Of a DNA stretch of 64,000 bases, positions 34,952 through 44,448 are shown one piece after another. The stretch is from the NCBI RefSeq assembly GCF_947496725.1, contig NZ_CANMDS010000006.1:140275-204274 (forward strand). The letters are read 5' to 3'. Source of the DNA: an uncultured Dokdonia sp. (GTDB taxonomy: Bacteria; Bacteroidota; Bacteroidia; Flavobacteriales; Flavobacteriaceae). The notes below the pieces were generated by a model that was not told where the DNA came from, searched no databases, and saw nothing but the letters and a program-made list of their open reading frames with translations. The translations under genes were made by a program, and so were the position numbers. The first letter of the stretch is position 1; each line of letters starts with the position of its first letter.

Positions 34952-35065
34952 GAATGTTTTCACAACGAGATAATCTGTTTATTGTTCTATTTTTTTATTA
35001 ATGTCATTAACTTAAATAAACATCTCTGACGGCAATACTACTTAAGCGAAAGCGTAAATAACAAA

Positions 35066-37609
35066 TTAAAAATAGAATCCAAAGCTACCCGTGACTCCTA
35101 TCTTACGAGCATCTGGCAAGAAGTTATAGTTTCCTCTAAAGTTTACATCTATACGAAACACCTTAAAGATATTACCTACCCCGATGCTGTACTCATAATA
35201 CGGTTCCATAGATGGAGCAATCATAGATGGTGTGATGGCGGTTACTGGATCTCCCTCTGCAAAGAGAAGACTCTCAAAGGCAGGTCTGTTAAGGTCAATA
35301 TTAGCCTGTGATATATTACCTATAATACCACGCACGCCTATAATCTCTCTGAGGTTTAACCCTTTTAAGAAAGGAATACGGTTAAAGATTCTTCCTCCAA
35401 AGTTATGTTCTAGCTGTAGTGATGCATACTCATCTGTAGTAAACTCATAAAAATTGAGCTGGCTAAAGGTGTTGAATATTGAGAACAGTGACTGGTTACC
35501 TGGCACTGGACTTAATAATGCCAGTGGCACCTCATCAAAGGTTTTACCTACCTCTGTAGAAGCGGTAAGTGTACCTAGACCTCCTACACGTATTGCCTTA
35601 CGAGCAGAAAATTGAAACTTATCGTACCCAAAATCACTGTCTAGCGTACCCTCTAGCCCACGTGTGTAACTCGCATAAAAGCTAGGGAACCACTCGTTTG
35701 TAACGCGTCGCTCTACGCCAAAACCTGAGGTCTTTTTACCTGGCTCCCAGATAGTAGTAAGAACCACCTCTGCTTGTTTAAGCTCACCTGTGGTGGTGGT
35801 TTGTGTGGCATCTGTAAAGTAGTCTAGACTAAAGGTCTCTGAGGCAGACTCGAGCGTGCGCAGTGAGAAATCTGCTCGTACTTGCAGGTTGCGCACCACC
35901 TCTATCTCTGCTGCTACGTTTGCCAGTTTTATAGAAGTGAGCTTATCATTAGTCGCTGTGTTTACTAGAGATGATGAGGCAAGATTTCTACCTAGCACAT
36001 CTCTTGAAGTGGTAAGGCTCGCCCCTATTTGCTCTACATCTTGACGGTAACCGCCAGAGATAATAAGTCTACTCTTTTTATCTAAAAGCCACTTACCAGA
36101 GATACCAAATTTTCCTTTTTTGTCTTTAAAACCATAAGCTAGAAAACCTTCTAGACGCCAGGGATCGTTTTGAGAAAAATAAGTTCTACCACCTGTACGT
36201 ACACGTAAACCTTCTACCTCGTTAAACCCAAAGGTTGAAAATATAGGGCCGTAATCAAAATTGAGACTTGGGATCTCATAATAACCAGAGGCTAGTACAG
36301 AGCCTGCATTATAGAGATTTCTAAATTTCTTAACCGTTTTAAGCGTGTCGAGCATTTTATAAACACCTAGCTCGTCTTTGCTCAGTTCTTCTTTTCTATT
36401 CTCTTCCCAAAACTCATCGCCACGATTATAAATATCCTTATCGTAGTTATAGACTTCCTTGTCGTAATAATCTTTGTCTAGTTTTTTATCAAACTCATAG
36501 TTATCATATAGGGTCGTACGCTTACCGTACATTCCTCTAGATTGCTCTTTTTTATTAAAAGCAAAGTCTGACAAGAAATAATCTCGTGAGAGTAAGAACG
36601 TAGTATCGTTTACGATATCAAACTCTTGCTCCATATAGATTTCTTTGACCCAGTTTATGTTTGCACTTTTTGAGAGCTGCATATTAATCTCCTTAATTGC
36701 CCAGGTTGAGTCGTTTACCCAGAAGTCTCCTTTAAAGGTGAGTTCGTTTTTACGACGTGGATAATAAATGATATTATAACACCATTTATTATCTATGTAG
36801 GCACTATCTGAGAGTACATAATTATAGGTTTGTATCCCTGTGCGCGATAGCGGACTTGTAAAACTCTTATCAAAAAACTGTAAGTAGTTCTGGTAGATAT
36901 CATAATCACTGTACAGATCTTTTACAAAACCTATAACTGTTTGATTCTCGCTAAAACCGCTGTTTTTATTACCTAGCAGCTCTTCTTTTACTTTGTTAAT
37001 CTCGTTATCTCCATAAACTTTTGATACGGCTTCGTTTACAAAAATGGGTAGATAGGTTTTACCCGTCACATTTGAAGTATCTGTCTGGTCAAATATAAAT
37101 TCCATCCCTTTAAAGAGACGGCTATTTATAAGGGCACTGTCTATGGTGTTAAGGTCAAACTCTAGCTTCTCATACTTATCATACTGGTATTGCTTAAACT
37201 GTTTGAGTCCGTTCTCTCTTTTATTTGCCCATATCTTGCGCAGTATATCTACAGCAGGGTTGTTCTTTTTATCTGTTTTACCCGTAAAGATTACAACCTC
37301 ATCTAGCGCCCCAGCCTCTTCTTCTAGCGTGATTTTCATCTCGTAGTTGACCTTTTGCTCTAAGTCCACAATAAGGTTTGAAAATCCTATAAAAGAAAAT
37401 CGCACTTGCTCCCACGTAGCATCAGACTCGAGGTAAAAGCGACCATTCTCGTTTGTAATAGTTCCCTCATTTGAACCCATAAAAACGACATTTACAAATG
37501 GTAATGCATTTCCCTGCGTGTCAAAAACTTCTCCACTCACTTTAGTCTGACCATAAGATATAGCCACCGTAAAAAGCGTAATAAGGAAGAAAAGTAAATT
37601 ATGTTTCAT
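35066..37609 (-). CDS. DUF5686 and CarboxypepD_reg-like outer-membrane protein
   Basis: The 847-residue protein has a signal peptide (MKHNLLFFLITLFTVAISYG), a CarboxypepD_reg-like domain (VSGEVFDTQGNALPFVNVVF, NENGRFYLES), then the DUF5686 body (AVDILRKIWANKRENGLKQF, KQYQYDKYEKLEFDLNTIDS) and a C-terminal beta-barrel-like region ending GVTGSFGFYF, with a terminal Phe typical of outer-membrane proteins. No substrate known. It is monocistronic. A shorter protein with a related N-terminal layout lies at 43.1-44.4 kb. Confidence 0.88.
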   Translation of the reverse strand: MKHNLLFFLITLFTVAISYGQTKVSGEVFDTQGNALPFVNVVFMGSNEGTITNENGRFYLESDATWEQVRFSFIGFSNLIVDLEQKVNYEMKITLEEEAGALDEVVIFTGKTDKKNNPAVDILRKIWANKRENGLKQFKQYQYDKYEKLEFDLNTIDSALINSRLFKGMEFIFDQTDTSNVTGKTYLPIFVNEAVSKVYGDNEINKVKEELLGNKNSGFSENQTVIGFVKDLYSDYDIYQNYLQFFDKSFTSPLSRTGIQTYNYVLSDSAYIDNKWCYNIIYYPRRKNELTFKGDFWVNDSTWAIKEINMQLSKSANINWVKEIYMEQEFDIVNDTTFLLSRDYFLSDFAFNKKEQSRGMYGKRTTLYDNYEFDKKLDKDYYDKEVYNYDKDIYNRGDEFWEENRKEELSKDELGVYKMLDTLKTVKKFRNLYNAGSVLASGYYEIPSLNFDYGPIFSTFGFNEVEGLRVRTGGRTYFSQNDPWRLEGFLAYGFKDKKGKFGISGKWLLDKKSRLIISGGYRQDVEQIGASLTTSRDVLGRNLASSSLVNTATNDKLTSIKLANVAAEIEVVRNLQVRADFSLRTLESASETFSLDYFTDATQTTTTGELKQAEVVLTTIWEPGKKTSGFGVERRVTNEWFPSFYASYTRGLEGTLDSDFGYDKFQFSARKAIRVGGLGTLTASTEVGKTFDEVPLALLSPVPGNQSLFSIFNTFSQLNFYEFTTDEYASLQLEHNFGGRIFNRIPFLKGLNLREIIGVRGIIGNISQANIDLNRPAFESLLFAEGDPVTAITPSMIAPSMEPYYEYSIGVGNIFKVFRIDVNFRGNYNFLPDARKIGVTGSFGFYF

Positions 37610-37730
37610 CTATTAATTCTATTTGTGCGTTGATACATATCATTCAGTAGGGTTACAATGATTACCCTATAACGTTTAGAATATGTATTATTCTGTATGA
37701 GATGTTATTTTATACACATTAATTAAAAAA

Positions 37731-37754
37731 CCCCTCTCTTAGGTAGAAAGGGGT
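37731..37754 (-). terminator. Terminator after pdhB
   Basis: ACCCCTTTC / AGAGAGGGGT-type stem on the minus strand followed by TTTTTT. Confidence 0.7.
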
Positions 37755-37766
37755 CAAATATAGTAC

Positions 37767-37780
37767 GCTTTCGCGAAAGC
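37767..37780. repeat. Palindrome GCTTTCGCGAAAGC, copy 9
   Basis: Perfect copy abutting the pdhB stop codon. Confidence 0.9.
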
Positions 37781-38758
37781 TTATCTGTACATCACCTTTT
37801 TGACAGCCTTTACAACATCATCGCTGTTAGGCAACCACTCTTTAAGTAGTACTGGTGAGTAAGGGGCAGGTGTATCTGCCGTGTTAATTCTTTGTATAGG
37901 TGCATCTAGGTAATCAAAACAGTGCTCTTGTACCTGGTGACTTATCTCTGTAGATACGTTTCCAAAAGGCCAAGCCTCTTCAAGTATTACAAGTCTATTA
38001 GTTTTCTTTACTGAGTCAAAGATAGCTTGCTTATCTAGCGGGCGTACCGTACGTAAATCGATAATCTCGCAAGAAATACCATCTTCTGCCAGTTGGTCTG
38101 CTGCTTTGTAAGCCTCTTTTATAATTTTTCCAAAAGAAACGATAGTTACATCTGTTCCCTCTCTCTTAATATCTGCAACACCTATAGGTAATACATACTC
38201 TCCATCTGGCACCTCACCTTTATCACCATACATTTGCTCAGACTCCATAAAGATTACAGGGTCGTTATCACGTATCGCTGCTTTAAGTAGTCCCTTTGCA
38301 TCATAAGGGTTAGATGGTACAATTACTTTAAGACCAGGTGTGTTTGCAAACCAGTTTTCAAAAGCTTGAGAGTGCGTTGCTCCTAGTTGACCTGCAGATG
38401 CTGTAGGTCCTCTAAAAACAATAGGACAAGAAAATTGCCCACCAGACATCTGTCTTATTTTTGCGGCATTATTTATAATTTGATCAATACCTACCAGTGA
38501 GAAGTTAAAGGTCATATACTCCACAATAGGACGACAACCCGTCATAGTACTACCTACACCTATACCTCCAAAACCAAGCTCTGCAATAGGAGTATCTATA
38601 ACTCTATCTGCACCAAACTCGTCTAGCATTCCTTTTGAGGCTTTGTAAGCACCATTATATTCGGCTACTTCTTCTCCCATTAAATAAACAGATGCGTCAC
38701 GACGCATTTCTTCACTCATAGCCTCACAAACGGCTTCTCTAAACTGGATTGTTCTCAT
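37781..38758 (-). CDS. pdhB: Pyruvate dehydrogenase E1 component, beta subunit
   Basis: This 325-residue transketolase-like beta subunit of the alpha2beta2 E1 has YLMGEEVAEYNGAYK, ELGFGGIGVGSTMTG, CPIVFRGPTASAG, HSQAFENWFANTPGLKVIVP, EAWPFGNVSTEI and a C-terminal ADTPAPYSPVLLKEWLP. It supplies part of the ThDP site for oxidative decarboxylation of pyruvate (or another 2-oxoacid, which cannot be excluded). The alpha subunit is not in the window. A perfect GCTTTCGCGAAAGC copy abuts its stop codon. Confidence 0.92.
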   Translation of the reverse strand: MRTIQFREAVCEAMSEEMRRDASVYLMGEEVAEYNGAYKASKGMLDEFGADRVIDTPIAELGFGGIGVGSTMTGCRPIVEYMTFNFSLVGIDQIINNAAKIRQMSGGQFSCPIVFRGPTASAGQLGATHSQAFENWFANTPGLKVIVPSNPYDAKGLLKAAIRDNDPVIFMESEQMYGDKGEVPDGEYVLPIGVADIKREGTDVTIVSFGKIIKEAYKAADQLAEDGISCEIIDLRTVRPLDKQAIFDSVKKTNRLVILEEAWPFGNVSTEISHQVQEHCFDYLDAPIQRINTADTPAPYSPVLLKEWLPNSDDVVKAVKKVMYR

Positions 38759-38765
38759 ATAAGTT

Positions 38766-38779
38766 ACCCACTAGTGGGT
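38766..38779. promoter_or_regulatory. 14-bp palindrome before pdhB start
   Basis: ACCCACTAGTGGGT is a perfect palindrome 7 bp upstream of the pdhB ATG, inside its 5' UTR. It could be an RNA hairpin limiting translation or an operator. Confidence 0.35.
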
Positions 38780-38846
38780 TAATTTGCAAAGGCTCTTTAA
38801 AGCATCGCCTTAATCACCTAATTAATAATCGTTTTTTACGTAATCA

Positions 38847-38874
38847 CAAAAATAAGCAATTCAGAAACCTCAAA
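38847..38874 (-). promoter_or_regulatory. Promoter of pdhB
   Basis: Minus-strand TTTG (38874-38871), 16 bp, TATTTTTG (38854-38847). Confidence 0.55.
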
Positions 38875-38892
38875 AAATGAGAATTTTGCAAA

Positions 38893-38918
38893 ATTTTACT
38901 ATGCACGCATAGTAAAAT
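38893..38918. promoter_or_regulatory. 26-bp perfect inverted repeat between pdhB and etfB
   Basis: Arms ATTTTACTATGC and GCATAGTAAAAT are perfect complements around AC. The repeat covers the -33 region of the etfB promoter. The symmetry and length are of the TetR-operator kind; the regulator is not in the window. Confidence 0.6.
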
Positions 38919-38932
38919 ATAGTTTTTTACCT

Positions 38933-38940
38933 TATTTTTG
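38933..38940 (+). promoter_or_regulatory. -7 box of etfBA
   Basis: TATTTTTG, 15 bp after the inverted repeat. No TTTG at -33, where the inverted repeat lies instead. Confidence 0.55.
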
Positions 38941-38968
38941 TAACGATAACGAAATAGTACGAGTTTAC

Positions 38969-38982
38969 GCTTTCGCGAAAGC
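38969..38982. repeat. Palindrome GCTTTCGCGAAAGC, copy 10
   Basis: Extended 20-bp form in the etfB 5' UTR. Confidence 0.9.
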
Positions 38983-39012
38983 GTACCTTTATCTTTATAA
39001 AAAACAAATTCT

Positions 39013-39753
39013 ATGAAAATATTAGTGTGCATCAGTCACGTACCTGATACGACTTCAAAAATTAACTTTACTGAAGGAGACACCAAGTTTGATACTAATG
39101 GTGTTCAGTTTGTGATCAACCCAAATGACGAGTTTGGATTAACCAGAGCAATGTGGTTTAAAGAAAAACAAGGTGCCTCTGTAGACGTGGTAAACGTAGG
39201 AGGACCAGAAACAGAACCTACACTTCGTAAAGCACTTGCTATAGGTGCAGATACAGCTATACGTGTTAACACAGAAGCAAAAGATGGTTTTCAAGTTGCC
39301 AAAGAACTTGCAAAAGTAGTACAAGACGGTGGTTATGACCTTGTAATCGCAGGACGTGAGTCTATAGATTATAATGGTGGTATGGTACCAGGTATGCTTG
39401 CAGGTCTTACTGGAGCAAACTTTGTAAACACGTGTATATCACTAGAAGTAGATGGCACAAATGCTACAGCTACGCGTGAGATAGATGGTGGTAAAGAAAC
39501 TGTAACAACATCATTACCACTTGTTATAGGAGGTCAAAAAGGTCTTGTAGAAGAGAGTGACCTACGTATACCTAATATGAGAGGTATTATGATGGCTCGT
39601 AAAAAACCATTAAGCGTTGTTGAACCTGCTGGAGCAGCAACCGAAACTACTGCTGTTGCTTTTGAAAAGCCAGCGCCAAAAGGAGCCGTAAAGCTTGTAG
39701 ACACTGTAGACGAGCTCATCGATTTATTACATAACGAAGCGAAAGCTATCTAA
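39013..39753 (+). CDS. etfB: Electron transfer flavoprotein, beta subunit
   Basis: A 246-residue protein starting MKILVCISHVPDTTSKINF, with NPNDEFGLTRAMWFKE, ALAIGADTAIRV, YDLVIAGRESIDYNGGMV and GQKGLVEESDLRIPNMRGIM (AMP-binding/recognition loop region). It pairs with etfA 13 bp downstream to carry electrons from acyl-CoA and other dehydrogenases to ETF-quinone oxidoreductase. The inverted repeat upstream may tie it to fatty-acid or related catabolic control. Confidence 0.95.
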   Translation: MKILVCISHVPDTTSKINFTEGDTKFDTNGVQFVINPNDEFGLTRAMWFKEKQGASVDVVNVGGPETEPTLRKALAIGADTAIRVNTEAKDGFQVAKELAKVVQDGGYDLVIAGRESIDYNGGMVPGMLAGLTGANFVNTCISLEVDGTNATATREIDGGKETVTTSLPLVIGGQKGLVEESDLRIPNMRGIMMARKKPLSVVEPAGAATETTAVAFEKPAPKGAVKLVDTVDELIDLLHNEAKAI

Positions 39754-39766
39754 AAAGTACGATAAT

Positions 39767-40729
39767 ATGTCAGTTTTAGTATATACAGAATCAGAAAACG
39801 GAGCATTCAAAAAAGCTTCACTTGAGGTAGCATCTTATGCAAAAGGTGTTGCAGATATGATGGGAACTTCTGTTACTGCTATTGCAGTAAATGGAGGTGA
39901 CACAGCACCACTAGGAACTTATGGTGTAGATAAAGTTTTAAACCTTAAAGACAGTAAGCTAGACGCATTTAATGCAGCTGCTTATGCAAAAGGTATTGCT
40001 GCTGCTGCAAAGGCAGAAGGTGCAACAGTAGTTGTATTAAGCCAGAGCGCAAACGCAAAGTATCTTGCACCTCTACTAGCCGTAGAGCTTGAGGCAGGAT
40101 ATGCATCAAACGTGGTTGCTCTTCCAGAAAGCGCAGCACCATTTAAAGTAAAGCGTACTGCTTTTACTAACAAAGCATTTAACATTACAGAGATCTCTAC
40201 AGATGTAAAAATTGTAGGTCTTGGTAAGAACGCATATGGTCTTAAAGAAAACAGCGCCGCTGCTGCAACAGAAGATTTTAGTGCAGATCTAGGAACATTT
40301 GGTGTAGAGGTTGCCTCTGTAGATAAAGCTACAGATAAAGTTTCTATCGCAGATGCTGAGATTGTAGTCTCTGCAGGTCGTGGTATGAAAGGACCAGAAA
40401 ACTGGGGGATGATAGAAGAAATGGCAGACATACTTGGAGCAGCAACTGCTTGTTCTAAGCCAGTATCTGACCTAGGGTGGAGACCTCACGGTGAGCACGT
40501 AGGGCAAACTGGTAAGCCTGTGGCTTCTAACCTATACATCGCGATAGGTATCTCTGGAGCTATACAGCACCTTGCGGGTATTAACTCTTCAAAAGTAAAA
40601 GTAGTAATCAACACAGATCCAGAAGCTCCTTTCTTTAAAGCAGCAGATTATGGTATCGTAGGTGATGCTTTTGAAATTGTACCTCAACTCAATGAGAAGC
40701 TTAAAGCCTTTAAAGCTTCTAACAGCTAG
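39767..40729 (+). CDS. etfA: Electron transfer flavoprotein, alpha subunit
   Basis: The 320-residue protein has an N-terminal ETF domain ([20 protein letters not shown]) and the C-terminal FAD-binding domain ([86 protein letters not shown]). It binds FAD and forms the heterodimer with EtfB. Standard length. Followed by a strong terminator. Confidence 0.95.
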   Translation: MSVLVYTESENGAFKKASLEVASYAKGVADMMGTSVTAIAVNGGDTAPLGTYGVDKVLNLKDSKLDAFNAAAYAKGIAAAAKAEGATVVVLSQSANAKYLAPLLAVELEAGYASNVVALPESAAPFKVKRTAFTNKAFNITEISTDVKIVGLGKNAYGLKENSAAAATEDFSADLGTFGVEVASVDKATDKVSIADAEIVVSAGRGMKGPENWGMIEEMADILGAATACSKPVSDLGWRPHGEHVGQTGKPVASNLYIAIGISGAIQHLAGINSSKVKVVINTDPEAPFFKAADYGIVGDAFEIVPQLNEKLKAFKASNS

Positions 40730-40750
40730 AAATAAACTATTAGTTATATA

Positions 40751-40786
40751 AAATGAGCTTAAATTATATTTAAGCTCATTTTTATT
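40751..40786 (+). terminator. Terminator after etfA
   Basis: AAATGAGCTTAAA / TTTAAGCTCATTT perfect stem with TTATA loop, followed by T-rich sequence. Confidence 0.88.
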
Positions 40787-40881
40787 TACCCTTATCTACC
40801 TAAAAGACTGCACATTACCTTATAATTAAGATAACAATACGGCAAATCGTATAAACTTCTTAACTTATAATCCCTTTTTCC

Positions 40882-40889
40882 TATTTTTG
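40882..40889 (+). promoter_or_regulatory. -7 box of bifunctional nuclease gene
   Basis: TATTTTTG, 6 nt before the ATG: leaderless-type arrangement. Confidence 0.55.
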
Positions 40890-40895
40890 CAACTT

Positions 40896-41510
40896 ATGAG
40901 CTTAGTGCGTTTAAACATTAAAGGAATCTCCTACAGCCAGACTCAAAATGGCGCGTATGCCCTTATTCTTACCGAACAGGACGGAGAACGTAAGTTACCT
41001 ATTGTAATAGGAGCTTTTGAGGCACAGTCTATTGCGATTGCATTAGAAAAGGAAATAAAACCACCCAGACCTCTCACACACGACTTATTTAAAAACTTTG
41101 CAGATCGTTTTGATATCGTCATTAAACAAGTAATAATACACAAACTTGTAGATGGTGTTTTTTACTCTAGTATAATTTGTGAGAGAGACAAAATAGAAGA
41201 AATTATAGATGCACGTACAAGTGATGCTATATCACTAGCCCTACGTTTTCAAGCACCTATATTTACTTATAAAAATATACTTGATAAAGCAGGTATCTTT
41301 CTCAAAGGAAACACAAACCCAGAGGAGTTTACAGAAGAGGATGAAGTCCTAATGGATGAAATCATTCTGGAAGAAGAGCCTACATCAAGCGGTGATGATT
41401 ATAAAAAAATGTCACTTCAAGAACTACACAACAAATTAGAGCAAGCCGTAAATAGTGAAGACTATGAGACTGCTGCACAAGTGCGAGATGAAATCTCAAA
41501 ACGCAACTAA
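40896..41510 (+). CDS. Bifunctional nuclease (DUF151) with UVR motif
   Basis: A 204-residue protein. The BFN domain shows LNIKGISYSQTQNGAYALIL, LPIVIGAFEAQSIAIALE, RPLTHDLFKNFADRF and DARTSDAISLALRF. A C-terminal UVR-like helix pair (MSLQELHNKLEQAVNSEDYE, AAQVRDEISKRN) resembles the UvrB-UvrC contact motif. Plant and bacterial BFN domains have been reported as nucleases; the biological role here is unclear. ATG at 40896 is chosen because an in-frame TTG three codons earlier lies inside the promoter box. It precedes nupC by 10 bp. Confidence 0.9.
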   Translation: MSLVRLNIKGISYSQTQNGAYALILTEQDGERKLPIVIGAFEAQSIAIALEKEIKPPRPLTHDLFKNFADRFDIVIKQVIIHKLVDGVFYSSIICERDKIEEIIDARTSDAISLALRFQAPIFTYKNILDKAGIFLKGNTNPEEFTEEDEVLMDEIILEEEPTSSGDDYKKMSLQELHNKLEQAVNSEDYETAAQVRDEISKRN

Positions 41511-41520
41511 ACAATCTTAT

Positions 41521-42921
41521 ATGCGCAAGCTACTACTCACCCTATTAGTATTAATGAGTTCACTTACAACATTTGCGCAGGAGCAATCACAGGCTATGGC
41601 AGATGTTATCCCTTCTCAAGGTTTTACTTTTGAGAGTTTTGGCCGTGGTGTACTAGGTATGGTTACTCTTATTGTAATTGCTGTTTTATTTAGTAGCAAT
41701 CGCAAAGCAATAAACTGGAAAACAGTAGGCATAGGACTTGCGTTCCAGCTTATTATAGCTGTTTGTGTACTTAAAGTTCCTTTTGTAGAAAGTATTTTTG
41801 ATTTTATAGGAAGCATCTTTGTAAGCATACTAGAGTTTACCCTTGCTGGAAGTGATTTCTTATTTCAAGGTCTCGTAAGTGACACCTCAACTTTTGGGTA
41901 CATATTTGCTTTTCAAGTATTACCTACCATCATCTTCTTTTCTGCGCTTACCTCTGTGATGTACTACTTTGGAGTAATACAGAAGGTTGTAAAAGCCTTT
42001 GGGTGGTTACTATCAAAACTGTTAGGTATCTCTGGAGCAGAGAGTTTAAGTGTAGCTGGTAATATCTTTTTAGGCCAGACGGAAGCACCGCTTCTCATAA
42101 AGGCATACTTAGAAAAAATGAACAAGTCAGAAATCTTACTTGTAATGATAGGTGGTATGGCTACAGTTGCTGGAGCGGTACTTGCGGCATACATAGGTTT
42201 CTTGGGTGGTGAAGACGAAGCGCTTAGACTTATTTTTGCAAAGCACCTACTTGCAGCCTCAGTAATGGCAGCACCAGGAGCTATTGTAATTTCAAAAATA
42301 TTATATCCTCAGACAGAAGAAGTAAACACAGACGTATCTGTCTCAAACGATAAAATAGGAGCAAACGTACTAGATGCTATTGCAAACGGAACAACAGAAG
42401 GATTAAGACTTGCTGTAAATGTAGGGGCAATGCTTCTGGTTTTTGTAGCATTTATAGCTATGGCAAACGGCCTACTAGGCTGGATAGGTGAAATCACGAC
42501 ACTTAACGGCTGGATAGCTACACACTCTGCATACCCGCAACTATCTCTAGAAGCTATCTTAGGTACCATCTTTGCCCCACTTATGTGGCTTATAGGTGTG
42601 GCTAGTGAAGACACAACGATGATGGGACAACTACTAGGTATAAAACTAGCAGCAAGCGAATTTGTAGGTTACATACAACTTGCAGAGCTTAAAGACACCA
42701 CAAACGTTGTACACCTCAACTACGAGAAGTCTATCATAATGGCAACATATATGCTTTGTGGATTTGCAAACTTTGCCTCTATCGGTATTCAGATAGGTGG
42801 TATAGGTTCTCTAGCTCCAGGGCAGCGCACGCAATTATCACGCTTTGGTCTTAAAGCACTTATAGGAGGTTCTATAGCTTCACTTATATCTGCAACCATT
42901 GCCGGTATGATTATAGGGTAA
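41521..42921 (+). CDS. Concentrative nucleoside transporter (CNT/NupC family)
   Basis: A 466-residue permease with about ten membrane segments and the CNT motifs FQVLPTIIFFSALTSVMYY, GQTEAPLLIKAYLEKM, a GGMATVAGAVLAAYI stretch and MLCGFANFASIGIQIGGIG. It imports nucleosides with Na+ or H+. The first 22 residues (MRKLLLTLLVLMSSLTTFAQ) look like a cleavable signal peptide followed by a short polar segment before the first transporter helix, unlike enterobacterial NupC. ATG at 41521 fits this; a longer ORF from 41455 overlaps the nuclease gene. Confidence 0.9.
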   Translation: MRKLLLTLLVLMSSLTTFAQEQSQAMADVIPSQGFTFESFGRGVLGMVTLIVIAVLFSSNRKAINWKTVGIGLAFQLIIAVCVLKVPFVESIFDFIGSIFVSILEFTLAGSDFLFQGLVSDTSTFGYIFAFQVLPTIIFFSALTSVMYYFGVIQKVVKAFGWLLSKLLGISGAESLSVAGNIFLGQTEAPLLIKAYLEKMNKSEILLVMIGGMATVAGAVLAAYIGFLGGEDEALRLIFAKHLLAASVMAAPGAIVISKILYPQTEEVNTDVSVSNDKIGANVLDAIANGTTEGLRLAVNVGAMLLVFVAFIAMANGLLGWIGEITTLNGWIATHSAYPQLSLEAILGTIFAPLMWLIGVASEDTTMMGQLLGIKLAASEFVGYIQLAELKDTTNVVHLNYEKSIIMATYMLCGFANFASIGIQIGGIGSLAPGQRTQLSRFGLKALIGGSIASLISATIAGMIIG

Positions 42922-42963
42922 TAGATCCTTATCTAGCACCACTCTTTTTTTTTAGATTTTTAC

Positions 42964-42977
42964 GCTTTCGCGAAAGC
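42964..42977. repeat. Palindrome GCTTTCGCGAAAGC, copy 11
   Basis: Extended 20-bp form after the nucleoside transporter gene. Confidence 0.9.
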
Positions 42978-43116
42978 GTAATCACCCTTGTTTATCTCGT
43001 AAAACAACCTACTGGGTGAAAGCAATCTTTACAACACCCGACAAAAGTGTACTACCTACATTAATTTTTGTCGTATCTTAATGTGGTAGAATAGATTGCA
43101 TACTAAAAAACCGCTT

Positions 43117-44421
43117 ATGAAAACGCACAAAAAACTGCTTACTAGCCAGCTCAGATGGTTACTTGCTCTATGTATAATACTGGCATTTATCCCAAGTACC
43201 TATGCTCAAAACATAGCAAATTATGTTGAAGTAAAAGGAACAATAGCCGAGTCTGATTCTAAAGATGACATCGCTAAGGCTACCGTTACTCTTATGGGCA
43301 CTAACCTAAGTACTGTATCAAATAATGAAGGTGAGTTTGCCTTAAAAATACCAGCGACAGATACAAAGAAGCAACTTAAAATTACCGCTCTAGGCTTTAA
43401 TGAAAAAATTATTCTATTACCAGAAAATCTTAAAAAGCCACTCAAAATTAAACTAGACTACAGCATCATAAGTCTTGATCCTGCAAACCTAGTTGCTTAT
43501 ACAGATGCAAAAGCCCTTGTAAAAAAAGTACTCAATAAACGTAAAGACAACTACCTAGGTGATAAAACCGTAATGACTGCTTTTTACAGAGAGACTATAA
43601 AAAAGCGTAGCAAAAATGCATCGCTAGCAGAAGCCGTTGTAAACATCTATAAGCAACCTAATGCAAACAGCAAAAAAGACCAAATACGACTAGTTAAATC
43701 TAGAAAAGACACAGACTACTCAAAACTAGACACCATTGCTCTTAAGCTACAAGGAGGTCCTTTTAGCACATTATATGTAGACGTAATGAAGTATCCAGAA
43801 TATATCTTTAGCCCAGAAACGATGGATGCTTATACCTTTAGATTTGGTAAAGTATCAGAAATTAATGGAGAGAATGTTTTTGTCGTCCGTTTTAAACAAC
43901 GTGGAGAAGTGCTTACACCGCTATATGAAGGGAGTTTATATATAGGCGCAAGCAGTCTCGCTCTTGTAAAAGCTACTTATGCTCTCAAGCTAGACAATAC
44001 AAATGAGGTAAACGAGATGTTTGTGCGCCGCAAACCGAGTGACGTAAAAATAAAACCTCGCAACATCTCTTATGAGGTAAACTATCGCGAGAAGAATGGC
44101 AGGTGGGTTTATGGTTATAGTAAAGCAGACCTCTCTTTTGAGGTCAAGAGAAAACGCCGTCTTTTTAAGTCTATATACACGCTCTCTTGCGAGATGGCTG
44201 TCACAGACTGGCAACTCGCCACATCAAACACCTCTTGGGAAGGCAATGGCGAGATAGATGAATATATCATTATGGCAGATCAAAATCTAGGTTTTGGTGA
44301 TCCAGAATTCTGGGGAACATACAATGTGATTGAACCAGAAAAATCTATAGAGTCTGCGATAAAAAAAATACAGCGCAGGCTAGAACGCTCAGAAGATCGC
44401 GCCTCACTAGGCGGCAAATAA
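43117..44421 (+). CDS. CarboxypepD_reg-like exported protein
   Basis: A 434-residue protein with a signal peptide (QLRWLLALCIILAFIPSTYAQ), a CarboxypepD_reg-like domain (VEVKGTIAESDSKDDIAKAT, NNEGEFALKIP), then a domain beginning LVAYTDAKALVKKVLNKRKDNY and TAFYRETIKKRS. That domain resembles the N-terminal part of DUF5686-like outer-membrane proteins but has no long C-terminal barrel. Probably periplasmic or outer-membrane associated. Start ATG 43117 is chosen over a weaker upstream in-frame start. Function unknown. Confidence 0.78.
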   Translation: MKTHKKLLTSQLRWLLALCIILAFIPSTYAQNIANYVEVKGTIAESDSKDDIAKATVTLMGTNLSTVSNNEGEFALKIPATDTKKQLKITALGFNEKIILLPENLKKPLKIKLDYSIISLDPANLVAYTDAKALVKKVLNKRKDNYLGDKTVMTAFYRETIKKRSKNASLAEAVVNIYKQPNANSKKDQIRLVKSRKDTDYSKLDTIALKLQGGPFSTLYVDVMKYPEYIFSPETMDAYTFRFGKVSEINGENVFVVRFKQRGEVLTPLYEGSLYIGASSLALVKATYALKLDNTNEVNEMFVRRKPSDVKIKPRNISYEVNYREKNGRWVYGYSKADLSFEVKRKRRLFKSIYTLSCEMAVTDWQLATSNTSWEGNGEIDEYIIMADQNLGFGDPEFWGTYNVIEPEKSIESAIKKIQRRLERSEDRASLGGK

Positions 44422-44448
44422 CCTCGGTTAATAACTCATAATAACTAG

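Larger units (their letters stand above)
34672..35065. other. 394-bp intergenic region between DUF5686 gene and ppa
   Basis: No gene seen. From right to left it holds a degenerate palindrome half (AAGCGAAAGCGTAA near 35044), the terminator-like hairpin of the DUF5686 gene, the ppa promoter, and a perfect palindromic repeat in the ppa leader. Confidence 0.6.
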
